Below, piece after piece: positions 16,267 to 26,493 of a stretch of 64,000 nt of DNA. Numbering within the stretch: the stretch's first letter is position 1; each line of letters opens with the position of its first letter. A program made the position numbers and the translations under genes. Origin of the DNA: Roseibium litorale (GTDB lineage Bacteria; Pseudomonadota; Alphaproteobacteria; Rhizobiales; Stappiaceae); assembly GCF_014842915.1 (NCBI RefSeq), contig NZ_JACYXI010000010.1, forward strand, positions 62,001 through 126,000, given 5' to 3'. The notes under the pieces are model-generated. The model was given only the letters and a program-made list of their open reading frames with translations, did no database searches and was not told the DNA's origin.

Positions 16267-16971
16267 ATGACCGATTTGAGCATGTTTCCGATCACGGCCA
16301 AATGGCCTGCCAAGAATCCAGACGTGATTCAGCTCTATTCACTGCCCACCCCCAATGGGATCAAGGTCAGCGCCATGCTGGAGGAGACGGGTCTGGCTTA
16401 TGAACCGCATCTGGTCGATTTTGGGTCGAATGATCAGATGAGCCCGGCATTTTTGTCGCTCAACCCGAACAACAAGATTCCCGCCATTCTCGATCCCAAT
16501 GGCCCGGACGGAAAGCCTCTCGGCTTGTGGGAATCGGGTGCGATCCTCATCTATCTGGCGGAGAAGAGCGGTCAGTTCCTGTCCAAGGATCCTGCCGGGA
16601 AATATGAGACCATCCAGTGGCTCATGTGGCAGATGGGCGGCTTTGGCCCGATGTCGGGCCAGCTGGGGTTCTTCCATAAATTCGCTGGCCGCGAATACGA
16701 GGACCGCCGCCCCTTCGAGCGCTACCGCGACGAGGTCAAGCGTCTGCTGAATGTATTGGATCAGCGTCTTGAAGGCCGTGACTTCATTATGGGCGGCGAC
16801 TACACAATTGCCGATATAGCGTCCTGGCCGTGGGTCCGCACGATTTCAGGGTTCTATGAGGCTGGCGAACATGTGGACCTCGACAGCCGGAAAAATGTCT
16901 TGCGCTGGTATGAAGCCTGTCTTGCCCGCCCGGCAAGCGAGAAGGCGACGAACATTCCGGCTCGCGGTTAA
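16267..16971 (+). CDS. Glutathione S-transferase family protein (YfcG-like)
   Basis: A 234-residue cytosolic enzyme of the Nu/Ure2-like glutathione transferase group, whose members act as disulfide-bond oxidoreductases. N-terminal thioredoxin-like domain: QLYSLPTPNGIKVSAMLEE, with the TPNG segment replacing a catalytic cysteine, then NPNNKIPAI and the glutathione-contacting ESGAILIYLAE. C-terminal helical domain from about 105, with GGDYTIADIASWPWV as its N-capping motif. ATG 16267 follows AAGGCGAG. An upstream in-frame extension to 16129 looks non-coding. A strong hairpin follows at 16992. Confidence 0.9.
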   Translation: MTDLSMFPITAKWPAKNPDVIQLYSLPTPNGIKVSAMLEETGLAYEPHLVDFGSNDQMSPAFLSLNPNNKIPAILDPNGPDGKPLGLWESGAILIYLAEKSGQFLSKDPAGKYETIQWLMWQMGGFGPMSGQLGFFHKFAGREYEDRRPFERYRDEVKRLLNVLDQRLEGRDFIMGGDYTIADIASWPWVRTISGFYEAGEHVDLDSRKNVLRWYEACLARPASEKATNIPARG

Positions 16972-16991
16972 GCGCATCAATTGCGTCATTG

Positions 16992-17026
16992 CCCGTCAAG
17001 GGCGGCCTCAGCCGTCCCTTGACGGG
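16992..17026. terminator. Convergent hairpin between GST and RND genes
   Basis: CCCGTCAAGGG (16992-17002) pairs perfectly with CCCTTGACGGG (17016-17026), with further inner pairing CGGC/GCCG. No clear T tract on either side; it lies just before the RND stop codon at 17040. Confidence 0.65.
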
Positions 17027-17039
17027 TGTCCTCAAACGG

Positions 17040-20000
17040 TCATTCACCCGGAGCCGGGTGATCGGGCGCGGCAACCGCAATTTCCCGCTGCAGGCGGGCA
17101 TCTTCTTCGGCCTTGGGCTTGATAAAGCGTCCGAGGATCAGGTAGGCGACCGGCGTCAGGAAGAGCGTTGACAGGGTTGCGAGGCCAAGGCCACCGACGA
17201 TGATCCAGCCGAGTGCGATGCGTGCTTCTGCCCCGGCGCCGCTGGCCATGATCAGCGGCACCCCGCCGACAATCGTGCAGATCATGGTCATCATCACAGG
17301 CCGCAGGCGGATGTTGGCCGCGTTCTCGACGGCCTCGCGCACACTCTGGCCACGGTCGCGGAGCTGATTGGCGAATTCGACGATAAGGATGCCATTCTTC
17401 GCCATGATGCCAACCAGCAGCACCAGCCCGATCTGACTGTAGACGTTGAGCGTTGTGCCCGTCAGGAGCATTGCAAAGACCGCGCAGGCGAGGCCAAGCG
17501 GCACCGTGGCCATGATGATCAGGGCGCTGATGAAGCTTTCGAACTGAGCTGCCAGCACAAGCAGGATAATCAGAACGGCGAAGCCGAACGTTCGTGTCAT
17601 GCTGGACGATTGTTCGCCAAGGGTCGCAGCTTCCGCAAGCGGGATAATGCGCGCGCCCGGCGGAAGCAAAGGGGTGGCGATCTGCACGGCGGTGTCATAA
17701 GCCTCGCCGAGCGCGAAGTCAGGTGTCAGACCGGCCGTTATGGCCACCGAGCGCAACTGTTGTTCCCGTGTGAGCGATGGCGGCACGGCTTTTTCGACGA
17801 GGCTCGCAATCGTTGAGACCGGAACGAAACGGCCGTCGCTGGTTTTGATGAAGATGTTCTCCAGATCCGTCGGGTCATTGATTGGATTGGTGGTCGAGAC
17901 GAACTTCACGTCATAGGCACGGTCACCAATGAAGACCTGACCGACCTTGCGCCCGTCAAGCATGGCCTGCATCGCTGTTCCCAGGCCATTGATGTCAATG
18001 CCAAGATCCGATGCCCTTTCCCGGTCAACCGATATGGAAAGCTGGGGCTGTGTTGCCTCGGTCGAGAGGCGGACCTGACGGAAACGCTTGTCTTTTTCCA
18101 TCTCGGAGATGATGCGGTCCGCGGCAGCACCAAGCTTTGCGTAGTCGCTGCCGGCAACCGCAAACTGCAGGCCTGAACCTGCCCCGCGAATTCCGAGACT
18201 GTTGGGCTGAAAAGCGAAGGCACGGACGCCGGGAACGTTCTGGACCAGTCTGTTGACCTCAGAAAGGATCTCCTGCTGGGACCGTTTACGCTCTTCCCAT
18301 GGTGCCAGCCTGATCACCATGAAACCGCTGTTGGCGGAGCCACCGGAGCCTGCGATGGAAAATGTGCTGAGGATCTCGCCCCGCTCGCGCAGGGGCTCGA
18401 GCAGTTCTTCAATGCCGCGCATTTCCTGCGAGAGATAGTCAAGGCTCACACCTTGAGGCGCTGAGATCCGCAAGAAGCCCATGGAGCGGTCTTCCGCCGG
18501 TGTGAGCTCGGACTTGATCGAGCCGAACATCACTCCTGCTGCTCCGGCGAACAGAAGCGACACCACCACAACAACAAGCGGAGCGTCCAGGCAGGCCTTC
18601 AGGCAGCGGTGATAGAGGCCGCCGAGCGCGCGTCCGGCTGCGCCGGTCATCCCGCTATGCTCCTTGTGCTCGCTGCCCGCCTTCAGGATGCGGGAGGCAA
18701 GCATGGGGCAAAGAGACAGTGCGACGATGGACGACAGGAAGACAGCGATTGCCAGAACGAAGCCGAATTCCCGGAAGAGGCCGCCGGTCTGGCCGGGCAG
18801 AAACGACAAGGGCACAAAGACCGCAACCAGCGTGGCCGTCGTGGCAATGACGGCGAAGAAAACCTCATCGGTTCCAAGCACGGCTGCCGCGCGCGGACCC
18901 GTCCCCTGGTTCCGCCGGCGCACAATGTTCTCAAGAACCACAATCGCATCATCGACGACGAGACCCGTGGCAAGGACCAAAGCAAGCAAGGTCAGGATGT
19001 TGACGGAGAAACCCGCAAGGTAGATGGCCGCCAATGTTCCGATAAGGGCTACCGGCATGGAGACCCCGGGTATGATGGTCGCCCGCCAATCCCACAGGAA
19101 CAGATAGATGATCAGAAGAACGACACTGACGGAGATAACGAGCGCGATCTCGACCTCGTGAATGGCGCCGTTGATGAAGGTGGCGTCGTCACTGGTGATC
19201 TCGATGTTCATGCCCGCGGGCAGGTTCTCCTGAATCCGGAGCGCTGCGGCGCGGACGCCCTCGGAAATCTCGAGCGTGTTGGACTGGGCCGCACGCACGA
19301 TCCCGAGACCGATGCCATTCCTGCCATTCACCCGGAGCTGAGATTGTCCGATATCCGGCCCAAGGGTGACGACTGCAAAATCGCCGAGCCGGGCGCGTCG
19401 GTTGATGATCATCCGCTCAAAGGCTTCAGGTGTATTCACCGATGCGGTCGCGCGGACGATCAGGTCCTGATTGTTGCTGGTCAACGATCCGGCGGGCCTG
19501 TCGAAGGCCATTGACGAGAGGGCATTGGCAACATCGGCGACGGTCAGGTTGAGACTTGCCATCTTCGCCTGATCGATGTCGATGCGGAAGATCTTCTCCC
19601 GGTCACCGTAGGCCTGGACGTCGGCAACACCGGGGACGGCAGCCAGAATGTCCGAGATTTCATCTTCAACGAGCACGGTCATATCTTCGACCGGGATTGT
19701 ATCGGAGGTCAGTCCGAGGCGGACCACCGGCTGGGAGTTGGCATCTGCCTTGATGATGCGCGAGGCGTCCGCGTCTTCCGGCAGGTCGTTGACGATACGC
19801 CCCAGGGCGTCGCGCATATCAGATGCAGCGGTGTCGAGATTGACATCGCTGGAAAACTCGACGGTGACCCGGCTTTCGCCATAAGACGAGGTGGAGGAGA
19901 TGGACTTGACGCCAGAAACCCGTGAAATGGCCCCTTCAATCACACCCGTCACCTCGCGGTCGACCGTTTCCGCTGCCGCTGAATCGTAGCTGGTCCGGAC

Positions 20001-20162
20001 GGTGATAACAGGCCTGTCAACATCCGGGAGTTCCCGGATTTCCACGCCGAAATACGCGGCAACACCGGCCACGACGATCAGCGTATTGATGACAAATGCC
20101 AGGACAGGGCGCCGCACGAACAGCGCGGTCAGGCCAGACCCATGATTATTCTGTGTGCTCAT
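17040..20162 (-). CDS. RND multidrug efflux permease
   Basis: Inner-membrane proton-driven pump of 1040 residues, the normal length for the hydrophobe/amphiphile efflux family. It starts with LTALFVRRPVLAFVINTLIV. It has 12 transmembrane helices in two halves with two large periplasmic loops. The proton-relay pair of acidic residues is visible in TGLVVDDAIVVLEN (helix 4), and GIMAKNGILIVEFANQLRD marks the second half. It lies 19 bases downstream of its adaptor gene, forming a two-gene operon without an outer-membrane channel gene, so it probably uses a TolC-like channel encoded elsewhere. Substrates cannot be read from sequence. Confidence 0.94.
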   Translation of the reverse strand: MSTQNNHGSGLTALFVRRPVLAFVINTLIVVAGVAAYFGVEIRELPDVDRPVITVRTSYDSAAAETVDREVTGVIEGAISRVSGVKSISSTSSYGESRVTVEFSSDVNLDTAASDMRDALGRIVNDLPEDADASRIIKADANSQPVVRLGLTSDTIPVEDMTVLVEDEISDILAAVPGVADVQAYGDREKIFRIDIDQAKMASLNLTVADVANALSSMAFDRPAGSLTSNNQDLIVRATASVNTPEAFERMIINRRARLGDFAVVTLGPDIGQSQLRVNGRNGIGLGIVRAAQSNTLEISEGVRAAALRIQENLPAGMNIEITSDDATFINGAIHEVEIALVISVSVVLLIIYLFLWDWRATIIPGVSMPVALIGTLAAIYLAGFSVNILTLLALVLATGLVVDDAIVVLENIVRRRNQGTGPRAAAVLGTDEVFFAVIATTATLVAVFVPLSFLPGQTGGLFREFGFVLAIAVFLSSIVALSLCPMLASRILKAGSEHKEHSGMTGAAGRALGGLYHRCLKACLDAPLVVVVVSLLFAGAAGVMFGSIKSELTPAEDRSMGFLRISAPQGVSLDYLSQEMRGIEELLEPLRERGEILSTFSIAGSGGSANSGFMVIRLAPWEERKRSQQEILSEVNRLVQNVPGVRAFAFQPNSLGIRGAGSGLQFAVAGSDYAKLGAAADRIISEMEKDKRFRQVRLSTEATQPQLSISVDRERASDLGIDINGLGTAMQAMLDGRKVGQVFIGDRAYDVKFVSTTNPINDPTDLENIFIKTSDGRFVPVSTIASLVEKAVPPSLTREQQLRSVAITAGLTPDFALGEAYDTAVQIATPLLPPGARIIPLAEAATLGEQSSSMTRTFGFAVLIILLVLAAQFESFISALIIMATVPLGLACAVFAMLLTGTTLNVYSQIGLVLLVGIMAKNGILIVEFANQLRDRGQSVREAVENAANIRLRPVMMTMICTIVGGVPLIMASGAGAEARIALGWIIVGGLGLATLSTLFLTPVAYLILGRFIKPKAEEDARLQREIAVAAPDHPAPGE

Positions 20163-20181
20163 TGGTTGAGCCTCGCGGCAT

Positions 20182-21360
20182 TCAGGAGCTGCTGTTTGTG
20201 GACGACAGTTTTTGACCGGACGCCGGGGCCGGTTTGGTCTCGCGGCCCAGGATGTTCAGCTTTACGCCCTGCCTTGCGAGATGAAGTCCCTCAGTGACCA
20301 CTTCCTCGCCTGCTTCCAGGGGGGCTTTCACGAGAACACTGTCTGTGTTGCGCTGGATAATGTCGACGCTCACCCGTTGCGCCGCGCCGTCACGCACTGC
20401 CCAGACATAAGCACCATCTGTACCCCATTGCACGGCCAGAGGATTGACTGCCGGGTAGTGGTCGCCGGGGAATTGCATGGAAACCTGGAACGACATCCCC
20501 GCCCTAAGCTTATCAGCATCATTGGTAATCCGGGCCTGAACATGGAGGGTCCGGCTGTCAGTTTCGATCCTGTTGTCGACAGCGCTCACTTCGCCAGAGA
20601 AAGTTTCACCAGGGCGGGCCACGGAGGTCGCCGTTAAAGGAGAGCCAACCTTGACGGATGAAGCGAAGCGTTCCGGGACCCAGAAATCGATCAGGATCTC
20701 GGATCTGTCGTCGACGGTGGCGATTACTGTCTGGGAGGTTACATAATTGCCTGCGGTGATTGGCAGAATGCCGACTGTTCCACCAATCGGCGACTCGATG
20801 GAGCGTCTGGAGAGATTGAGCTCGGCCTCGCGCAGCTGCAGCCGGGCGTTATCTACGGCGAGCTCAGCATCGGTCACCTGCACTGTGGTGGCGGTGTTGG
20901 ATCTCAGCAGCGCTTTCATGCGCTCAAGGCGCGCTTCCGCGTCTTTAAGCGCGAGCGCTGCGCGTTCAGCTGCGATTTCCTCAGCATCAGAGTCCAGCTT
21001 GGCGATCACATCGCCCGGCTTAACCGTTTCTCCGGAATTGACAAGGAACTGGATCATCCGGCCGCTGGTGAACGGGGTAACCTGCACCGACCGGACGGCG
21101 CGGCCGGTCCCGATTGCCGAGAGGCGGTCATTGATGGTCTCTTCCACAACTGGCGCAGTGATGACGCTGCCTTGTGGGGCTCTCCGGCCCGTTTCTCTTC
21201 CTCCAGGTGCCTCGGCTCCTTTGGAAGCGGTCTCGAACGGCAGTCCCCTCATGCCCCAGCGGGCGAGTTGATCGCCTGCGCCAGGGTAGAACCGGGCCCA
21301 TAGGCCAGCCGCAACAACGACCGCGATCAAAATCAGAGCTAGTTGCTTCCAGATTGACAT
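20182..21360 (-). CDS. RND efflux periplasmic adaptor (membrane fusion) protein
   Basis: A 392-residue adaptor linking the RND pump to an outer-membrane channel. Residues about 7-25 are an uncleaved or cleaved hydrophobic N-terminal segment. The lipoyl halves flank a coiled-coil hairpin at about 130-185 (ERAALALKDAEARLERMK, NARLQLREAELNLSRRS), followed by the beta-barrel (DFWVPERFASSVKVG) and membrane-proximal domain. No lipobox is present. It is the first gene of the pump operon, and a 15-bp palindrome lies about 105 bases upstream of its start. Confidence 0.92.
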   Translation of the reverse strand: MSIWKQLALILIAVVVAAGLWARFYPGAGDQLARWGMRGLPFETASKGAEAPGGRETGRRAPQGSVITAPVVEETINDRLSAIGTGRAVRSVQVTPFTSGRMIQFLVNSGETVKPGDVIAKLDSDAEEIAAERAALALKDAEARLERMKALLRSNTATTVQVTDAELAVDNARLQLREAELNLSRRSIESPIGGTVGILPITAGNYVTSQTVIATVDDRSEILIDFWVPERFASSVKVGSPLTATSVARPGETFSGEVSAVDNRIETDSRTLHVQARITNDADKLRAGMSFQVSMQFPGDHYPAVNPLAVQWGTDGAYVWAVRDGAAQRVSVDIIQRNTDSVLVKAPLEAGEEVVTEGLHLARQGVKLNILGRETKPAPASGQKLSSTNSSS

Positions 21361-21463
21361 TCACTCACCAAAAACCACGCATCACCTGCATCGGGGAAAA
21401 ACATGCGCATGACTACGTAAGCGTGACAAGTTCCAAATCGGAGCTGATGCCGTGGAAATTGTA

Positions 21464-21478
21464 ACGCTTTGTAAGCGT
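21464..21478. promoter_or_regulatory. Operator-like palindrome upstream of RND operon
   Basis: ACGCTT-TGT-AAGCGT is a perfect 6+6 palindrome. On the minus strand it overlaps the start of a TACAAT -10-like box. A related TAAGCGT half-site lies at 21418-21424. No regulator gene is adjacent, so a TetR- or MarR-type repressor would have to be encoded elsewhere. Confidence 0.4.
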
Positions 21479-21610
21479 CATCAGCACGTTACCGGCTTGA
21501 TACGGAAGTTCCCCATCGCCGGATCACGGGCAGTTCATCTGCCTGGCTCCAGGTGCGCATCGCCTGATCATCCGGATGCAGCTGCGGGAAAGGTGTTCTG
21601 CCCGCCAAAC

Positions 21611-21640
21611 AAAAAGGGCGGCCCGAAGACCGCCCTTTCC
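21611..21640 (-). terminator. groEL terminator
   Basis: On the minus strand AAAGGGCGG and CCGCCCTTT pair around a 7-base loop and are followed by TT. It lies 24-53 bases past the groEL stop. Confidence 0.85.
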
Positions 21641-21663
21641 GAATTCTCAGGCGTTTAGACTTC

Positions 21664-23313
<1,650 letters not shown>

Positions 23314-23357
23314 TCACTTCTTGATTGGAATATCGGGAAATCAGGACAGTCGCGTGA

Positions 23358-23645
23358 TTACGCGAGAACGCCCATGATGTCGGATTCCTTCATGATCAGC
23401 AGGTCTTCACCGTTGATCTTGACTTCGGTGCCGGACCACTTGCCGAACAGAACGCGATCACCAGCCTTCACGTCGAGGGGGATCAGGTCACCGTTTTCCT
23501 TGCGGGCACCAGCGCCGACGGCGACGATCTCGCCTTCCTGCGGCTTTTCCTTAGCGGTGTCCGGAATGATGATGCCGCCAGCAGTCTTCTCTTCAGATTC
23601 TACACGGCGAACAACGACACGGTCGTGCAGCGGACGAAATGTCAT
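23358..23645 (-). CDS. groES: Co-chaperonin GroES (Hsp10)
   Basis: The 95-residue lid of the GroEL chamber. [19 protein letters not shown] is the canonical N-terminus; the mobile loop [17 protein letters not shown], which binds GroEL, is intact, as is the [14 protein letters not shown] roof strand. ATG 23645 is standard for the family. It is the first gene of the operon. Confidence 0.99.
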   Translation of the reverse strand: MTFRPLHDRVVVRRVESEEKTAGGIIIPDTAKEKPQEGEIVAVGAGARKENGDLIPLDVKAGDRVLFGKWSGTEVKINGEDLLIMKESDIMGVLA

Positions 23646-23749
23646 TTTGGCTCTTTCCTCTCATGGTGCACGCCCCCACCTTTAGGCAGCGTGCGGGCAT
23701 GATAATTTTGGGTCGAAAGATACCCGGGCCGCTCTGGACCCGAGGCATG

Positions 23750-23776
23750 TTGGCACTCCCCACAGGCGAGTGCTAA
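23750..23776. promoter_or_regulatory. CIRCE operator for HrcA
   Basis: TTGGCACTC (23750-23758), 9-base spacer, GAGTGCTAA (23768-23776). This differs from the CIRCE consensus TTAGCACTC-N9-GAGTGCTAA at one base. HrcA binds CIRCE to repress groESL until heat or misfolded protein titrates GroEL. Confidence 0.96.
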
Positions 23777-23786
23777 CAGCGTTTCC

Positions 23787-23815
23787 GATGTAGGAGCGGA
23801 CCCGGTTCTTGTCAA
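23787..23815 (-). promoter_or_regulatory. groESL promoter
   Basis: On the minus strand TTGACA (23815-23810), a 17-base spacer and TACATC (23792-23787). This is a good -35 with a fair -10, placing the start site at or just inside the CIRCE element as expected for HrcA repression. Confidence 0.65.
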
Positions 23816-23858
23816 TGGTGATGAGGGAGAAAAAAAGCTCGGGATTGAGTCATTTTTT

Positions 23859-23892
23859 GGAAAGCGGCGCTACGCTTCAGCGCGGCTTTTCC
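23859..23892. repeat. Imperfect inverted repeat between groESL promoter and exported-protein gene
   Basis: Arms GGAAAGCGGCGCT and AGCGCGGCTTTTCC pair with one mismatch and one bulge around ACGCTTC. No T tract follows on either strand, so a terminator role for the neighbouring minus-strand gene is doubtful. Confidence 0.5.
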
Positions 23893-23995
23893 ATCGGGCC
23901 CTTTCCGGGCCTTGATCAACGCCGGACGCATGGTGCCCGGCGCAAAATCTGTCCTTTTGCAGCGGCCCTTGCCAAGGCGGGACGAAGCCACGGCT

Positions 23996-24565
23996 CTACT
24001 TGGCGGCCTTGACCTCGAACGACAGGCTGATCACGCCGGTTTTGCCGCCAATCGCGTCCGCAAATGTTGTTTCCAGCGTGTAGCTTCCTTCCGGAAGACC
24101 TTCAAAAGTGAAGTTCAGAGAGGTGAAGGCCTGGCGGTCCTCAGCTCTGGATGAACCCGCCAGCGCGGCAAATTTGTTTTCTGCGGCCAGAACCTGTCCT
24201 GAAGGTGTTATCAGGCGGTAGCTCGCGTCCATCGCGTAGTCATAGCCGGAGCCGGTCTTGTTGAAGCCATAGCCGACAGGCTGAACATAGACGGTCATGG
24301 TCTCACCCGGAGCAAAAACCGCAGATTCCCGGGGAGTGTATTTACCGTAGCCACGAGCAGGGCCTTCTGCGAAACCGGCTGCCGTGAAGGCCAAGGGTGA
24401 GGCTGTCCATGCAGTCTCAAGCTGATCGTAGCTGCCGGCAAGCTCTGCGGAAGGCGCGGGGGCCGTTAAGGTGGCAGGCTCTGCCAGCGCTGCTGCCGGC
24501 AAAACTGCACAAACTGTGAGAAGCGAACCTGCTAACCGGAACCACCGGATGATACCTGCCGTCAT
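23996..24565 (-). CDS. Exported protein of unknown function, 189 residues
   Basis: I do not recognise the family. Residues 1-29 look like a signal peptide (arginine, then LAGSLLTVCAVLPAAALA). The mature part is probably beta-rich, with the stretch FAPGETMTVYVQPVGYGFN and a C-terminal GSYTLETTFADAIGGKTG region typical of immunoglobulin-like or accessory envelope proteins. No cysteines remain in the mature protein. ATG 24565 has AGGGGG seven bases upstream, which decides the start. It is transcribed toward groESL and has no evident operon partner. Confidence 0.65.
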   Translation of the reverse strand: MTAGIIRWFRLAGSLLTVCAVLPAAALAEPATLTAPAPSAELAGSYDQLETAWTASPLAFTAAGFAEGPARGYGKYTPRESAVFAPGETMTVYVQPVGYGFNKTGSGYDYAMDASYRLITPSGQVLAAENKFAALAGSSRAEDRQAFTSLNFTFEGLPEGSYTLETTFADAIGGKTGVISLSFEVKAAK

Positions 24566-24679
24566 CAATGCCCCCTGCAAAGCTCAAGCGTATTGTTTTT
24601 TCAACGTGTTTTCAGTCGATATAGACCGACTTCCCCTCAGGCACAAGAAAATGACGGGGACGGGGTAAACATCATCCGG

Positions 24680-26149
24680 CTAACCGCTCCGCTCCTGCCA
24701 GGACTGGCGCTTGCGGTAGATGGTCGAGGGGCTGATTTCCAGAGCGGCGGCTGCCATGGCGATGTTGCCGTCAAAGGCGTCCAGCGCGTCCTCGATGATT
24801 CGCTTCTCCTGCGCCCACAAGGGCTCAATGGTGGAGAAGGCACGTGCGGGAGCCGCAGCGCGGGCCCGCTCACGGGACAGGTCGACGATAGTGCCGCTGC
24901 GCCCGGATGGGTCTCGGATCAGCATCGGAAGCATGTCGAAGGTGACAGCCAGCCCGTCGTTCATGACCACGATCTGGCGGATCGTGTTTTCCAGCTGGCG
25001 CACGTTGCCCGGCCAGTTGTAAGCGGTCAGCCGGGTTTCTGCGTCTGCGTCAAAACCTCTGAAGCCACGGCGTTCTTCCGCCGCAAAACGCTCCAGGAAG
25101 GTCTGGGCCAGGATCAGGATATCGTCGCGGCGCTCGCGCAGGGGCGGCAGTTGAATCGGCAGCACGTGAAGCCTGTAGTAGAGGTCTTCACGGAACCGGC
25201 CTGCAGTCACTTCCGCCAGCGGGTTTCGGTTGGTCGCGCAGATGATGCGTGCGTCGACCTTGCGTGTGGTGGTGTCTCCAAGGCGCTGGAAAGTCCCGGT
25301 CTGCAGGAAGCGTAGCAGCTTGCTCTGCAAGAGCAGGTCCATTTCACCGATTTCATCGAGGAAGAGGGTACCGCCGTCGGCCTGTTCCGCAGCGCCTGCC
25401 CGGTTGTCCGTGGCGCCGGTAAAGGCGCCGCGGACATGGCCGAAAATTTCGCTTTCGATCAGGTCGCGCGGGATTGCGGCGCAGTTGATTGTAACGAGTC
25501 GCTCGGACTTCCGCTCGGACAGGGAGTGGAGGGCGTTTGCGCAAAGTTCCTTGCCGGTTCCAGATTCCCCGGTAATGAAAACAGGGGCATGGGACGGCGC
25601 CATGCGCTTGATTTGGTCATAAACCACGCTCATTGCAACTGAGCGGCCGATCAGCTTTTCCAGACCGCTGGCGGCAGGCGCGCGCGGAATGCGTATGGCG
25701 TTGTCCGATTGATCCTTCAGGAGCTGCTCGGTTGCGGGAATGACAATAGGAACCGGCTTGCGCTGGTCCAGCTGGAAAGAGATCTTGGACGCCAGCATGT
25801 CCAGCGAGAAGGGCTTTGTCAGGAAGTCGTGTGCTCCGGCCCGCATGGCGCTCACCGCCCGGGAAACAGATCCCTTGGCGGAAACCGCGATGATGACCGA
25901 CGAAGGGCAGCGGACTGCAAAGGCTTCAAGCGCCTCGTCTCCGCCAATGGTTTCAAGATCCAGAACAAGAACGTCTGTGTTGTTCCTGGCAAGATCGTCA
26001 AGGCAGGATGATGGGTCCGAATAAAGGACGGGATCTGAACAGCGCACCTTCAGCTTTGCTGTCACGGCGGCGGACCGTGCTGCTTCTGATGCGGACATGT
26101 CTAGAACGCGAACTGTTACGGGCCTTGTGAAGGCCTGATTACTCCCCAT
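24680..26149 (-). CDS. Sigma-54-dependent response regulator (NtrC/LuxO type)
   Basis: A 489-residue activator of sigma-54 promoters. Receiver-like domain about 10-130: the phospho-acceptor Asp is in VLVLDLETIG and the switch Lys in FLTKPF. The acidic pair that binds magnesium at the start of the receiver is missing (VRVLDMSASEA). AAA+ domain about 165-400: Walker A GESGTGKE, the sigma-54-contacting GAFTGA loop, Walker B GGTLFLDEIGEM. The C-terminal Fis-type helix-turn-helix is AAAALEISPSTIYRKRQSW. No histidine kinase is adjacent. I chose ATG 26149 with GGGGGA upstream; a longer frame to 26251 lacks homologous character. The target promoters are unknown. Confidence 0.88.
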   Translation of the reverse strand: MGSNQAFTRPVTVRVLDMSASEAARSAAVTAKLKVRCSDPVLYSDPSSCLDDLARNNTDVLVLDLETIGGDEALEAFAVRCPSSVIIAVSAKGSVSRAVSAMRAGAHDFLTKPFSLDMLASKISFQLDQRKPVPIVIPATEQLLKDQSDNAIRIPRAPAASGLEKLIGRSVAMSVVYDQIKRMAPSHAPVFITGESGTGKELCANALHSLSERKSERLVTINCAAIPRDLIESEIFGHVRGAFTGATDNRAGAAEQADGGTLFLDEIGEMDLLLQSKLLRFLQTGTFQRLGDTTTRKVDARIICATNRNPLAEVTAGRFREDLYYRLHVLPIQLPPLRERRDDILILAQTFLERFAAEERRGFRGFDADAETRLTAYNWPGNVRQLENTIRQIVVMNDGLAVTFDMLPMLIRDPSGRSGTIVDLSRERARAAAPARAFSTIEPLWAQEKRIIEDALDAFDGNIAMAAAALEISPSTIYRKRQSWQERSG

Positions 26150-26493
26150 TGCTGGGCTTCCCCCGTCGCTCGTGGCTACGCGTTTACTGCTGGGCCAAGG
26201 ATTGACCTGACAAGAATAATTCCCCCAACAGGGTAAACAAAGGGTTGTCACTATTGCGAAAAGAAAACGGAGGCTTGCGCCTTGGTCTTTTCCGGGCGCT
26301 GGACCCGTTCTGGTGCTGTCAGCTGGCCAAACACCTGAACGAAGTCTTTAATTTGCGCAGATCTGCGGCCGTTAGCGGGGGACAACCGGTGCTATCCCCA
26401 GAAGCATGCTGCCATAGGATTCGGAGGGGGGCGTTTCTTAAGGCATGATTAACGGCAGATTTGTGATTCGAGTAAGAGAGACTTCGGGGATAA
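26150..26493. other. Divergent intergenic region, regulator / TipF-like gene
   Basis: 344 bases with no convincing gene between the divergent sigma-54 activator and the EAL-domain gene. I looked for a -24/-12 sigma-54 promoter and found no good TGGC-N8-TGC match. Likely contains ordinary promoters in both directions that I cannot place. Confidence 0.4.

Larger units (their letters stand above)
21361..21663. other. Intergenic region between adaptor gene and groEL
   Basis: 303 bases without a convincing gene. It holds the promoter side of the RND operon, including the palindrome at 21464-21478, and the groEL terminator at 21611-21640. Short open frames here have no recognisable product. Confidence 0.5.

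Noticed and set aside
18609-19514. A 301-codon plus-strand frame inside the RND gene
   Set aside because: Highly charged low-complexity translation opposite a clearly conserved efflux pump; judged a reverse-frame artefact.
23859-23892. Terminator call for the repeat upstream of the groESL promoter
   Set aside because: The arms pair well, but no T tract lies on either strand, so it is listed only as a repeat.
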